This document shows positions 23,745 to 35,621 of a stretch of DNA of 64,000 nt, piece by piece. The notes under the pieces are model-generated. The model was given only the letters and a program-made list of their open reading frames with translations, was not told the origin of the DNA and searched no databases. Made by a program: the position numbers and the translations under genes. Every line of letters starts with the position of its first letter. Position 1 is the first letter of the stretch. The stretch comes from Capsicum annuum (Eukaryota; Streptophyta; Magnoliopsida; Solanales; Solanaceae): assembly GCF_002878395.1 (NCBI RefSeq), contig NC_061118.1:130147579-130211578 (forward strand). The letters run 5' to 3'.

Positions 23745-24231
23745 TGAAGAAAATCTAATTGGGTCACCCATGTGGGTCAACCCGGATCTATATTAAGAGA
23801 TAAATAATATATTATTATTTATCTATATTAGTAAATAAAAGGGAGAAAAGACATATATGCTGGAACATAAAGCTGAAGAGATGTGCCTCTTCAGTAAAGA
23901 AAAAAGGAAGATTCACAACTATTGAAATAGTTGTGTCCCTTCAAGAATTATAAAATGGTTCTCAAAAGAGAAACCAACGCATCTTTTGATTCTCTACAAG
24001 AAAGAAAAACAACAGACAAATATTCTTCTTCCTTCTTGAATTACTCAAGTTCTTGTAAAAATTTTTTTGAAGATTTCTTCTCCAAAAAGTGTTGAAATAA
24101 TTCTATAACAAGGTACGATCTATAGACTATGAACTTCGATGTGGTTCGTGTTTTATACATGTGATTACACTATTAGACTAGTGAAACAAACTCAATGATC
24201 CTGCAAATTATGTGTTTGATTAAATTCTTCA
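23745..24231 (+). repeat. 3' LTR of the Copia element
   Basis: It is colinear with 2303-2788, begins TGAAGAAAAT and ends TTCTTCA. The pentamer TCACC follows, nearly identical to TCAAC in front of the 5' LTR. Confidence 0.9.
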
Positions 24232-24236
24232 TCACC

Positions 24237-24673
24237 ATTTTTGTCAAATTATATGACTACTTATTTCAAACTAGGTTACACAAATAAAAATAATTTTTAA
24301 AACTTAAAATTATCAACTATTTACGATAAGTTAATCCAACATGTTGTTAGTCATTCATTGGCCATTGCTATAGCTTTTCCAAGAGATTAACTAAAACGCA
24401 AATAAATATTTCTCCATGAGCTAATTGATTTAATTTGACGAAAATCATTCAAAGTACTTTTTTTTAATGAAAAAAACAACGAATATCCAGAGATTCAATT
24501 TTAAGGGAAGGCTAGTTAAAATTATAGTACTCTAAATATAATTTAGCATAGGTGTCTTTTAGAAACAATGAACAATTATAAAAGGAGGTTAGAATAAAAC
24601 TAACATGTATAATATGAAAATCTTTCCGAAACAAAGGACTTTAAATCAGAAAAGGTCACGAAGAGTTGTTTGT
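24237..24673. other. Spacer between the two nests, no gene recognised
   Basis: AT-rich. The first 35 bp (atttttgtcaaatt...gactacttatt) resemble the sequence just upstream of the Copia element (2262-2291), suggesting the Copia inserted in or beside a short local repeat. Confidence 0.45.
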
Positions 24674-25083
24674 AGAAAATAGTAATTGGAATTGTCATGG
24701 TAGTGTGAAAGCAAATTGTGGAATAGTCTGTATTTCTTGGAATAATCCCTTGATGATATTTGAACTTTTTAAGAAAAGGAACAAATAAAACACAAAGAAA
24801 AAATAAATTAGATGAATTTTTTTTTCAGAAAATAGTAACTTGAGTTGTCATGGTAGTGTGAAAGCAAGCTTTGGAGTAGTCCATATTTGTTTGGAGTAAT
24901 CCCTCCATGATATTTGAACGTTTTAAGAAAGGAGACAAATAAAACACAAAGGAATAATTAATTTGATGAATTTTGTTTTCATAAAATAGTAACCTGAATT
25001 ACCATGGTAGTGTGAAAGCAAATTTTGGAATAAGTCTGTATTTTTTCGGAATAATCCCTCCCACGAATTTGAACGTTTAAGAA
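24674..25083. repeat. Tandem repeat, about 153-bp unit, nearly three copies
   Basis: Copies start at 24674, 24827 and 24981 with the shared text aaaatagtaa, catggtagtgtgaaagcaa, ggaataatccct and tttgaacg. The third copy ends shortly before the poly-C tract. Copies differ by substitutions and small indels. Confidence 0.85.
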
Positions 25084-25086
25084 AAG

Positions 25087-25112
25087 AACCCCTCCCCCCC
25101 CCCCCCCCCCCC
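25087..25112. repeat. Poly-C tract
   Basis: Runs of C interrupted by a single T, followed by poly-A. Such homopolymers are prone to length errors in assemblies. Confidence 0.9.
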
Positions 25113-25699
25113 TAAAAAAAAAAATAAAAGGGTACAGCTAGATGAAGAAAAAGAAAGTCCTGCTAATAAATGTCTCCACTCAATTTAGCGTCCAACTTCC
25201 ATTTTGCTAGTGTAATGATCTTCAAGTCATTTTTATGTATTTTCACACTTTTTCATCATTTCAAGCTTCTCTATAACTGTCCTAAGTCATTTGTGACTTG
25301 CTAAAGGCAACAGTTCAGTTATCGGATAATTCGTTTGATTTTAAAGTCAATTCCCAATTTTGAAATCTTCGCTGGTAAGAATTGGCTATCGGATGTATAT
25401 TTTAACTGTTTCATTAGCTATGGAACATTGATTTTAGGCTAGGGGGATACTTGGTTCGAGCCCCGAGGCTTTCGAACTCATTTCGGGTTATGAGATAGAT
25501 TTTAGTAATAATGGCACTTGGGTGTGGGACCCACATTTCATCGAAATGACTCTGAATGAAAATTTGATGGCACCGGTTGAGTCTGAAATGTCGAATTTGA
25601 TAGGGTAGCATATTTCTTTTGCATTCACGAGATTTCAAACAAATTTTGAGGGGTCGATGGAAACTTGGCAAAAACCAAGTTCAGTTGGTGCAACTACTT

Positions 25700-25960
25700 A
25701 AGCGTACCTTTGGTCGCATAAGCGGTGGTCGTTTTAGCGGCCAACGCTAGTCCAACCCCGACCTAGCGTTCCAACCCCGACCGCTTTAGCTGAGGCATGA
25801 CGTCTTTAGCGAACGTTGCTTAAGCGACATTTTGTCCATTGATGTGGATGTCGGCCAAGCACAAGAGTCGCTTTAGAGACCCTGTGCCGCTTTAGTGGCG
25901 ACTGCTTAAGTGATCACTCATTTGCTTTAGTCATCACCTGATGTTCTCCTATTTTCTCCA
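25700..25960. repeat. Array of cttaagcg / ctttagcggcc words in LTR A
   Basis: Short imperfect copies of words such as gcttaagcgac, ctttagcggcc and accgctttagc follow each other for about 260 bp. The same array recurs in the 3' LTR at 47770-48010, so it belongs to the LTR, probably to U3. Confidence 0.7.
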
Positions 25961-27580
25961 AGTCCCAAGATCATTAAATCCTAGAGTTCTTAGTAAATTG
26001 GGAGATTAATCCTTGGGTGATTGTGGGGTGTTGGTGAGCACAAAAAAATTATTTCCTCATCGTAATCCTTGTAAGTTTCCGTCTAATTCTAGATTTAATT
26101 CTTTGATTTAATCATAAATCCCTAGCTTCTTAATAAGTTGAACTGAGTGTTATTTGAGATCAAAATTTACTCATTTTTTAGGATAAATGATCCTTGAGCA
26201 TAGAGGGATGTGTTGATGGTTTTGAAACTATGATTTTGTAAGTGGACTCCTCATGGGATTTTGACTCGATTTTGGATTTGAAGTATTAAAATGCAATAAG
26301 GGTATTATTATTATCGTGTCAATGCATAGATCACCATTTTGATCGCATGGAATTGTACAGAGGCTTCTCGAAAGGAAAATCTCCAATTTAGTGGACTTTA
26401 TCGGGCATTCTGCGATATCTATATAGGCTAGGCTTACTTTCCTCTTCAATTGAGCTTAATTATAGTATTGGTATGATATTATACTAGTTTGAATTGGGAA
26501 GTATGACTTGATCGCATAGTTAGAAAATTTTAGATTATTTAGCTACTGATTGTGTCGTATTTAGTTGGATTTGACCAAATTACCCATTTTTTAGGTTGAA
26601 TTGTTATCTTCAGACTTAATGAGACTTATGAAGCACCTTGTAGTAGGATTTTGGAATCTTAATTTAACTCAGGATAGAAATTACCTTAAAATAGACCTTT
26701 GGGGTTAGAAGTGGGCCCATTTGGTCCACTTTAGGTGAAGATTACTATTAGCTCCTTGTAAAATCAATAGGCCTTCTCCCATCATCCTATCTACATTCTT
26801 GAGCTCGAGGAGAATTTAGACATATCTTACTTGTTCTAGGCTTATACTTGGAATTTATTAAGACTGGTTCGAGTCCGATAATTATAATACTAAGACTGGT
26901 TTAAGTCCGTCATCTATGATAATATTACTTTCGGTTTGAGTTCGGTATTCATGATTCTATCTTTGGTTCAAGTCTGGTATGTAAGATACTACTTTCGATT
27001 TGAGTTTAACATTAAGCGATACTTATGATGGTTATTGAATTAGTTTGAGTTTGGTTTTCTTGGTATGGAAAGATCCATGGTTACGATTTTGAGTTTCAGA
27101 TATTTTATGAGTTTTACGATTGGTATTTTTTTATTGATTGCATCCATTGGGCTTATGGGAGCCCAACTGTATTATTTATATTTGTTCGTGCCTTTTGGGC
27201 TTATGAGGGCCCAATTAGGTTATAGATAGTCTTATTATTCTCAATATTATTTACTCAATTGCTTACTTTCCATATTTGGGTCACAGTTTCAGGTTTGTCC
27301 TTTATTCTTGACTTGTTTATTATCTCTCATCTTATTGTATTTATTAAGGATTTAGCTTGATTGGCTAATGATATCTACTGAGTATCCATTGTTTTGGTAC
27401 TCATACTACACTTCTACATTTTTTAATGATGTAGATCCGAGTACTAGTTGCTGTCGTTGATGTTGTATTAGTCTTGGTTGGAGTTCGAAGATAGGGTGAG
27501 CTTTTGGAGCCAGAGCTGTCTTTCTCTCCTTTTATTTTGGATGGTCTTTCTTTCCAAGACTATAGTATATTTGACACTTA

Positions 27581-28128
27581 GGAGTCGTTTGGTAGAGTGT
27601 ATTGAAAAAGTTAATGCATGCATTAGCTTAATGTACTATTAGTACCTTGTTTGGTACATTATTTCATCCTATGTATAAGTAATGCTTGCATTACTTATAC
27701 ACTATATAGTGTATTGAATTATGTGTTACTAATGCCATCATTTTCCTATGTATTAGAAATACAAAGGATTTCAACACATGCATTAACTTGATAATGACAA
27801 CCTTGCCCCTCAAATTCAACATTTCTCAAATTCTTTTGCTTGTGGGTTTTCTAAAAAAATAATTAATATGTAAAATAATTGATAAAATAATGAATATTGA
27901 ATTTTTATATATTGAAAATGAAACACTGGAGTACTACTTTTACTGAAAAAAAAAAAAAGAAAATTGAGCATTTTAGAATAAAACACAGAAAAGAATTTAC
28001 CTTGCGTTTTAGAATGAAACACAGAAAATGAATTACCTTAAAAAGAACACAATGGTTTAAGAAATTTTCTAAAAAAAAGAAAGGATTAACTTGGAAACAA
28101 TTATGATTTTTACTATTTAAAATGGAAA

Positions 28129-28195
<67 letters not shown>

Positions 28196-28456
28196 AAAAA
28201 GGTTGTTGAATGGAAAATATTGAAAGAATTTCATTTCGTTTTACAAAAATAAGAGTGTAAAGGGTATTTTTGTAAGTAAATATTTTTTTTATATAAAATA
28301 TATAGAAAATATTATTTTAATACATCAAACCAAACACTGTATAAAAATAATGTCAACATAACTAATGCAAGCATAACTAATACCAACATTACTAATGCAA
28401 GCATTACTAATACACTACATTCTGCATTATTCTTATACACTCTACCAAACAGCCCC
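27581..28456. mobile_element. PIF/Harbinger (Tourist-like) non-autonomous element, 876 bp
   Basis: Terminal inverted repeats GGAGTCGTTTGGTAGAGTGT (left) and GGGGCTGTTTGGTAGAGTGT (reverse complement of right) are flanked by TTA on both sides (27578-27580, 28457-28459). The matching point in the other LTR (near 59421-59427) has a single TTA and no insert, confirming the boundary. Inside are a perfect 13-bp-arm palindrome (27673-27700), a 36-bp direct duplication (27968-28039) and a long (AT)n run. No transposase is present. Confidence 0.9.
28131..28191. repeat. (AT)n microsatellite, about 30 units
   Basis: An uninterrupted AT dinucleotide run inside the PIF/Harbinger-type element. Confidence 0.95.
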
Positions 28457-28709
28457 TTATAGTACTCTTATTATTTTTTGTTAGAGGCTCTTATACCATC
28501 CTTATCCGGCCATGTGATATTCTACTCGTTTTACTTATTTATCGCTTTACGTTTCATTGGTTAAGACTTAATTACTTGCATAATTCTGGTATTTACCTTA
28601 CTTTTCACCAACTATCCCATTACTTATCATTCTGGGCTACGGTTCGACTTACCTACAAGCGGTTTTAAGTAGGTACCATTATGATTCATGAAATTGGACC
28701 ATGACAAAT

Positions 28710-28722
28710 TGGTATCAAAGCT
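28710..28722 (+). promoter_or_regulatory. Element A primer-binding site (initiator tRNA-Met)
   Basis: TGGTATCAAAGCT begins four bases after the end of the 5' LTR and matches the usual TGGTATCAGAGC site with one change in the core. Confidence 0.85.
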
Positions 28723-28909
28723 AGATTCATTGGTATAGTTAATACAAGAGCAAGTATCTAGTAGAGTCCTGTAGATTGGAACGATGACATCTTTTTCTTA
28801 TCTTCAAAAGTCTATAGGACATTCTTAGAAGATCTTCACTTCCTTCACTTAATTCGTGCTAAGAGTCTATGTTGGTTTCTAAGATTCACTTGGTTTCACT
28901 CTTTTGTAG

Positions 28910-30281
28910 ATGGCTAGGACATGAGCTACCGCTATTGTAGATAATGACCCCCAGTCCACAACTAGGAATCCTATCATAGGTCATGGATGACCTAGAGGTC
29001 GAGGAAAGATGAGAGTTATAGATCCATCCATAGGTATAGATAGAGATCCTTCGCCAAACCTTGTTTATGCTCTCACACCAGAGATTCCTCCACCCCAGCC
29101 AGTAGTGGGATGGGGGCATCCTAGGATCTATCGTGATTTATTTCTTCATCATTGCTTAGAGATGCTTTAGTTCAATTACGAGTTTTGGTTAGTGGTGCAT
29201 TGTCTAATGGTGTTCAGTCTATAGATTAGAGTAGTACAGAGATAGGAATGTATCTTATAGTTGTCATCCTTAGAGTTAAGATCCCTCCAGCGTCAGTAGT
29301 CGTACAAACTGCTATGTATGTCGAGAAGCAAAAGATGTTAGAAAGATTCCTGACTCTAACTCCACCTAGGTATATAGGGTACCCAATGAGGATGCATTTG
29401 AGTTCTTGACTGCTTGTGAGGATAGGATCCATAATTTAAGCCTGATTGAGACTCATGACATTGACTACACTACCTTTCAATTGAACCTAATAGCCTTAGA
29501 AAACATCTGAGAGATCAGTTCTCAAGAGTGAGGCAGGGTTCTATGACTGTCCTTGAGTATGAGGCTCAATTTCATGAATTAGACAGTCATGTTACAACTA
29601 TCTTGATGATTGAGTATAAGAATATTTACCATTTTATTTAGCGACTGAGGCTTCCTCATCAAACGTCTATAGAGTTTTTCGCCACTGGCAAGTCTTTTAT
29701 TGAGGTTTCTGGCTATGCTCTGACCATAGTAGAGATACATCACGAGGCTCGATGGGGAAATGGTAAGAGATCGAATAACCAAGGTAGTTTTAGTAGGAGT
29801 CAAAGTGGCTCACAGTTCAGAGGCGGAGGTTCTCATGGTAGGAACCCTTCACACCAGTCTTATCAGCATTAAGGTCAGTCTAGTAAGCCTATTTATAGAG
29901 CACTTCAGATTACTGATAGGGGTCAACCCAACTATAATGATTATCCTAGCCAGAGTAGTGGTCAGTCTTCGAGGGATGCACATTCTGGGTTTTTTATTTG
30001 AGGTGGATATTTTGGGAGAACCTGATCTTTTGGACACAGTGAAATGCTTGTGGTGTGTTATGATGGTGGGCCTTAGATCATTTTTTCTAAAGAGTATCCC
30101 CAACATGGGATAGTAGTACGTGCAACGTAGTGTTTCACCGATTGCTGCCCCCAGCCAGAAGAGGTATGCATAGCCATTAGGAAGGTCCCAGAGTTCTCTT
30201 GGAGGTCCTTAGGTAGGTAAGATAGGTGATCGGTCAGGCTCCCACCAGGTGACGGGCGAGGTCCTTTATATGTTGTACCTG
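28910..30281 (+). pseudogene. Element A gag, decayed
   Basis: From ATG at 28910 the frame gives MARTxATAIVDNDPQSTTRN (x is a stop) and PRGRGKMRVIDPSIG. After many stops come RVRQGSMTVLEYEAQFHELD, LRLPHQTSIEFFATGKSFIE, ALTIVEIHHEARWG and a Gly/Ser/Gln-rich tail (GSFSRSQSGSQFRGGGSHGR). This is the capsid layout of plant Gypsy chromoviruses. The zinc-knuckle region (about 30000-30100) has lost its cysteines. The gene is cut by element D at 30286. Confidence 0.8.
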
Positions 30282-30286
30282 GTAGA

Positions 30287-31728
30287 TGGTGATGTCCAAG
30301 CTACACCTACTCTCAGAAAATGATATGGTCGCTGCCAAATATAGTAACCCAACATAGGTTGAGGTCAAATCCCAAGGGAATACATGGACTCATGGCTCTC
30401 AGTTGTTATAATCAACGGATGGAACTGAAAAAGTAAATGGGGCTTTTGAATAGCAATATCGTACAAGTTATGAATATCAACTTCAATTGTAATCAGTCGT
30501 AGGTGAACACTATGATTGTGTTTCCCCTGGATTCTCATGTCTGTTGTCTTATTGTGCTATATTGAACAAACATGATACCTTACATGCAGAATTGATAAGT
30601 TATGTACCCTCTAAAGTCTTTTGGATAAGTAGAAGGATTTCACTTTTTACCTTTTGAGTATCAGGATGTCGCTTTACTAGCCTTTATCTTGATCTCAGTT
30701 AACTATTAACTTTTGAGTCTCTAGTTATTAGATGAAATCTAACCATCTTACGTAGATATAATCTAGAAGCGTGGATTGATAATTAAACTCCAAATTATTG
30801 TTGTCATTATCTTTTCCTAGTCACTACTCCTCTTTCGGAGTAAGTAGCAATAATCTAGGCGGGATCCTAACGTGTGAACCTATTAAGAGAACTATTATAT
30901 TATAGATAAAGTAATACATGCTTGGGAATTGGTTCAAAACAACAATATCACTTCGTCTACTTTCACAATCCTAGCTATTTGTTTTTAGCTGCTCATACAT
31001 ATGAAGTAATAAAAAACATTAGTGATTGAAAGAAAAGATAAAATTACAATAATAAGAAGTAGAAAAACCCACAACTGGAACTTAATTAATCAACTGAAGT
31101 TAATACAAGAGAATCCCAATATCAAAATCTATTCTTGGAATTAAAATATATTTGTGAATATCAAAAGTGCAAAACTCTTACTAAAAAATACATAACGAGT
31201 ATTTATAGTACAAGAGGAAATTCTAAAATCAAAGCTAAAACGAAATAGGAGTAAATAGGATCGGTGGCCACTTATGGTCTCTACTTGCGCCTTAACCTTA
31301 GGAGCAGGTAGAACTTACGTCCTATAGGGTGGACAAAAGTAGGGAACATAAGTATTAGGACCGAAAATCTAGCAAGTTATCTCTCAGGATATTGGCTTCT
31401 GGCACTTGATTTGCCCACATGCGGTCCATATGTGCTACTTGCGGTCCACTTGTTGACTTAGCAAGTACAAAGAGTCATTTTTTCAGCTCTTCTTCAACTC
31501 TCAAACATGCTTTGATCACGAACAAGTCGAAAAGTATCCCGAACATCTATCATTTCTCCAAGAAGTAGCCAAAAACACCTTTTTCATATTTTTTATGAAC
31601 TTAGTATCCAAAACATGATTTCCTACAAAACATACCCATAACGCATCATATCTAACAAAACAACCTCAGAAACTTGCATATTTTTCTTGTTTTAAGCATC
31701 AAAAGTACTATATTTCTATAGCACATCA
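30287..31728 (-). repeat. Element D 3' LTR (left copy)
   Basis: 1442 bp, colinear with 39525-40969. The shared text includes gccaaatatagtaacccaac, ttttgaatagcaatat and tatagcacatca. On the minus strand it runs TGATGTGC...TCACCA. Confidence 0.9.
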
Positions 31729-32967
31729 ACACTCTCAACTTAGAACGTTTGTATGTCCTCAGGCAATAAAACACAACAAAACAAAAATAACGCTTAACTA
31801 GGAGAATCTAAGCTATTCGAGGCAGTCACTAAACACTTTAAGATCAGAACACAACACCCCCTCCAATCTCACTTTTTGAAACCAACTTTGTATGAACATG
31901 AAGCACAATAATGTGACACAATGGGATCAAGGAATGGCATTACCTTAGCAACATACAACCATGCCTATGAACAATTTACACTACCCGAAATAAGAGAATA
32001 GCTAGCAATATGACACAAGTGCTCTCACAATAAAGATGTCCCACTCACTCATATAAAATAATGCATGTCAATGCAGATACATTCAAGAGACACTCATACT
32101 CAAAAGAGAATTTCTAATCAATGTACATTAAATGCCATAGGCTTGGTCTTATTTTATTTACCTTAGTAGTCATACAGTCTGGCTAGGATCACTATAGGAC
32201 TTTTCTCGACTTGTAATGAAGGCTTGGGGGCTAGTATGGTCCATATAGACAAATCAAGTGACTAAGACTCCTTGTGACTACATTAACCTTGGGGTCTCAC
32301 TTACTAGAGAAATTTTCACTTTATTACACCCTTATTTCTCACTTTTTATTTTTATGCTCATTCAGATTGGGTGTGGTCTTTTATTATTTCTTTTTCACTT
32401 TTGCATAATTTTTTTCTTTTCTTTTTATTTTTTCTTTATATCTTTCTTTGGTTGCCACACCTAGCCCTACTAATTTTTCCTCTAATTTTACCCTTCTACA
32501 TACCCATTTTACACTATGTACCCCTATGATAGCCACCCTCAACTTAGGCCTTTTGCCTGAGTTGAGTTGTATAATATCCATGGAGGACCAGGGCCAAAAC
32601 AGCTTCATTGTAACAAAAATGGAAAGGTGAATCGTAAACAAGAAAAATAGGCTACAAGGCTTAAAACAGGGATCAAGGGATACAATTCACACATGGAAGG
32701 TCATTTAGGCTAATAGTGGACTAAAATAAGAAACGGCATATGATCCTTTCCTAATCGGCTATCTTTCAACCTAGGCAAGACTAAACGGGCAAGTTCTGGA
32801 TTTAACCCACAAAGGGAACTAAGTAGTATCTCACACACATATGGCACAGAGTCAATATCACAACTACTACCTATATGGTTCATCCAATTGTTAGGAAGTG
32901 ATTATCATGTGCCTAATCCTAATTCCATAGCAAGATCCACAAGGTTCACACACACACACACACACAC

Positions 32968-32999
<32 letters not shown>

Positions 33000-33321
33000 T
33001 TCACACAGTTCTAAAACACAAATTTTGGAGGGGTATCATTTTTCTCAAAAATCAATGAAAAACATGACTACTTCCCTAAATACTTAAAAAAATCTCCTAA
33101 TTACACAAAAACAACACACACTACAAAAAGACCATAATACTACACAAATTATCCTAGACATGCCAGTTTTACAACCATACTACGATTGACAAGAAAAGAA
33201 GACTGTAACAAATCTCGTGATGGCTATGGTACATCCCATCCCCAACTAAAAAGTTGTGCACTGAACCAAATATACAAAAATAATACAAAACAAAGGTAAG
33301 TGAGAACAAACCTAGGATGCA
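31729..33321. other. Element D non-coding stretch next to its 3' LTR, with a (CA)n(TA)n microsatellite
   Basis: No domain was recognised. The minus strand just before the LTR reads aagttgagagtg, a weak polypurine tract. Mixed (CA)n, CATA and (TA)n repeats occupy 32949-32999. A T-rich stretch around 32390-32450 gives spurious short open frames. Confidence 0.6.
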
Positions 33322-35621
33322 CTAGGCGCCTATGTCATAAGCATCCCCAGATGGGGTAATATCAGCTGGCGGAGAAGGTGGTGGTGTCGGTGCTCTACTA
33401 GAGGATGCACCCACTACTGTCTCTATATGCCTCTGCCCATCAATGACTTTATATCCCTCAAATCATGTCTATCCCTTTAACGGCCTAGTCATATGGCATA
33501 TCAGGATCCTACAAGTCTCCAATATGACCTCTCTTGGCCCCAACTACCGGGACTTTCTCATCATTGTCCGTGAAGAAATCAAAGTATGTCGGTGCACATG
33601 GAGGTGATATATGTACTACTGGGGTACAATTGAAGGAGTGGTTGCTACATGACTCTCTTTGAGAGAGTGTACCTTTACTCGTTATATATCAAAATCCTTC
33701 ATCATCTGTGCTAAATTCGGCATATCTGTCTTTGTGAATTAAGTTGTAACACATCTCTCAAGCTGATCAAGATATGTATAAAAGTTAGAACATATCTAAA
33801 ATAGTGTATCTCTCTGTGTGGCCTCCCATCTGGCCTCTGCTTGCTCGAATCTGCTCTGAACCCCTGATCTTATTACACGTAAAGGGTAGTCATCTTAGTC
33901 TCAACAACCCTGAACCGAGCATCAGTAGCCCTCTGACTTTACACTAAGCTCTACAAGAACTCTCTCTATATAATAATCATACCTTTATTAAAAGTTATAG
34001 TGGATCTGCGAGTAGGCTCTGAAAATACCAACCGACTTTGAGGTCGAAGCAAGGGTTGATGGATAAGTAGCTGGTATCCCCTCACCCTACGTACTCATAT
34101 ATAGACCCTCTCTCTAGTACTCTATATCCATATCAATACTAACACCCATATTGCCTTCATGTGCATCACCAAGCTCTGTGAAAACTATTGGGCCCTAGGT
34201 ACCGCTTCTGGCTCTGTAAATCTCTTGGGAAGGTTTGGTCATGCCAGTTCCTTCATACACTTTGTTTATGCAATAGCTGTCATATGTATCCTCTTATCTA
34301 GCACTGGTATCTTAGGTACACCGACCTCGTTGCATAATCTCTAAGTCATGTAAGGGAATAGCAGATTAGTCAATTCTCCAAATGCTCTGTTATGGATCTC
34401 ATGTCGGAGGATAACTGCAAAATCAATAGAATATTTCGCCATCATTCTAGCAACTAGTGTTGCTCCTTTAAATGTCAATAAAATATCCAAACTAGTTGGG
34501 AACAGTCAATATCTAATAAAAAACCACCAAAACTTGTCCTCAAAGCTCAATGTACCCTTCTTGATCAGACCATGCACCTTAATCCATGGGGTAGCATCAC
34601 ATAAAGGTGAAATATAGATGGTTATCCACCTAGCCATCTCAACTCTCTCTCATTTATGCTGAGCCTCCCGTATAATGTGTTGATCACATGTGACTTTTAG
34701 TCTGTAGTGGAACTCATCTATAGAAGTGGAGTAATATAATTAGGACCAAAAATGACCCTGCAGATAGTCTTTACTGACAAATCAACTCTGACCCCTCTCA
34801 CAAGTGTATGATCAAGCTATGACTGCTTTATAAATTTCACCAGGCCTAGATATCTGTGCATAAGAAGGACTATTGTAGCTTGTTAGGATGCATAAAACTT
34901 ATGTACCATGGACGGGCTGTAAGAATCTAGTGGTCTGGTCATCTATTCTAACAAATATCGATCGAATGCAGCTCGTAACTGTGGTACTCGACTAAGCCCA
35001 GATAGATCAATCTAGCACTCCTAATAAATAAACCTCTTGGGCTTTCCTGCCTCTAAAATATAGATATCTCTACTAAATATCTCTCGCATCCCTTTTACAC
35101 ATCATCTCAGATATTCCTCTTCAAGAAATGCTTCTGAGGTATGTGTGGGTGCAGGACTTTGCCCCTGCTATACTGATGTATCGTGGGTTGCCTGCTCTGT
35201 ACCCTCCTCAGATAGAGGTACATCTAAATATTGTACATGTGTGATGGTACCCTCATTAGACTAGGGTACCACTAATAACTTCTCCTGCTCAGCATCCTCA
35301 GATGAATCCTGGGACCCCTTCTAACTAGGGGGTCCTCAGCTGCAACTGCAGGGTAGACTAAGAATCTGTCTCCTCCTCCTCATCATATTCTGATAAAAGA
35401 GTGTGGGGAGGTGATATCTATGCTGACTTCATCCGTGTCTGGGATACAATTGCCTGAGTAGCCTAGAAAATCTGCCCTCTAGTAACTCTATATGTCACCT
35501 CTACTATAGTGTCTCTATGTTGTTGCATTGGGTACTTCTCTATTGAACCACTAGGCTCGGGAGACTCTTCCCATCTCCTTGAGGTATCATCCTTCTTTCT
35601 CTTATCATTTTAAGGTGCCAT
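33322..35621 (-). pseudogene. Element D extra ORF, putative plant transposon protein domain type, decayed
   Basis: On the minus strand, ATG at 35621 starts a frame reading MAP, stop, NDKRKKDDTSRRWEESPEPS. It continues through charged text to a central region (WLTIYISPFCDATPWIKVHG, LIKKGTLSFEDKFWWFL, YWLFPTSLDILLTFKGATL) and ends with a proline-rich tail (SSSRAPTPPPSPPADITPSG) at a natural stop, 33322-33324. The central part resembles the putative plant transposon protein domain found in many Solanaceae repeat proteins, which has no established function. It occupies the place where pol would be. Scattered stops and frame changes show decay. The identification is by remembered resemblance. Confidence 0.55.

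Larger units (their letters stand above)
2303..24231 (+). mobile_element. Ty1/Copia LTR retrotransposon, interrupted by a CACTA transposon
   Basis: Two related LTRs (2303-2788, 23745-24231) flank a decayed Copia gag-pol in the order gag, protease, integrase, reverse transcriptase, RNase H. Flanking pentamers TCAAC (2298-2302) and TCACC (24232-24236) differ at one base, consistent with a target-site duplication. A primer-binding site resembling the initiator-methionine tRNA type lies at 2790. A purine-rich tract (gagagggaga) directly precedes the 3' LTR. Without the CACTA (14,952 bp plus 3-bp duplication) the element is about 7.0 kb. A 262-bp hAT MITE is also nested in the leader. The reading frame holds many stops and altered active-site residues, so it cannot move by itself. 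Confidence 0.9.
25211..28706 (+). repeat. 5' LTR of element A (about 2.6 kb plus an 876-bp insertion)
   Basis: It begins TGTAATGATC and ends CCATGACA. It aligns in order with 47246-48905, 58772-59432 and 61870-62127. A PIF/Harbinger-type element interrupts it at 27581-28456. The left part holds a GC-rich array of cttaagcg/ctttagcg words (25700-25960). Confidence 0.88.

Noticed and set aside
25440..25475. A ggttcgagcccc box resembling the tRNA B box, hence a possible tRNA or SINE
   Set aside because: No A box, no cloverleaf and no poly-A tail; the site lies inside the LTR of element A and is not kept in the partner LTR.
27905..28234. Minus-strand ORF with a long alternating Tyr-Ile run
   Set aside because: The run is the (AT)n microsatellite in translation; the region is the interior of a PIF/Harbinger-type element.
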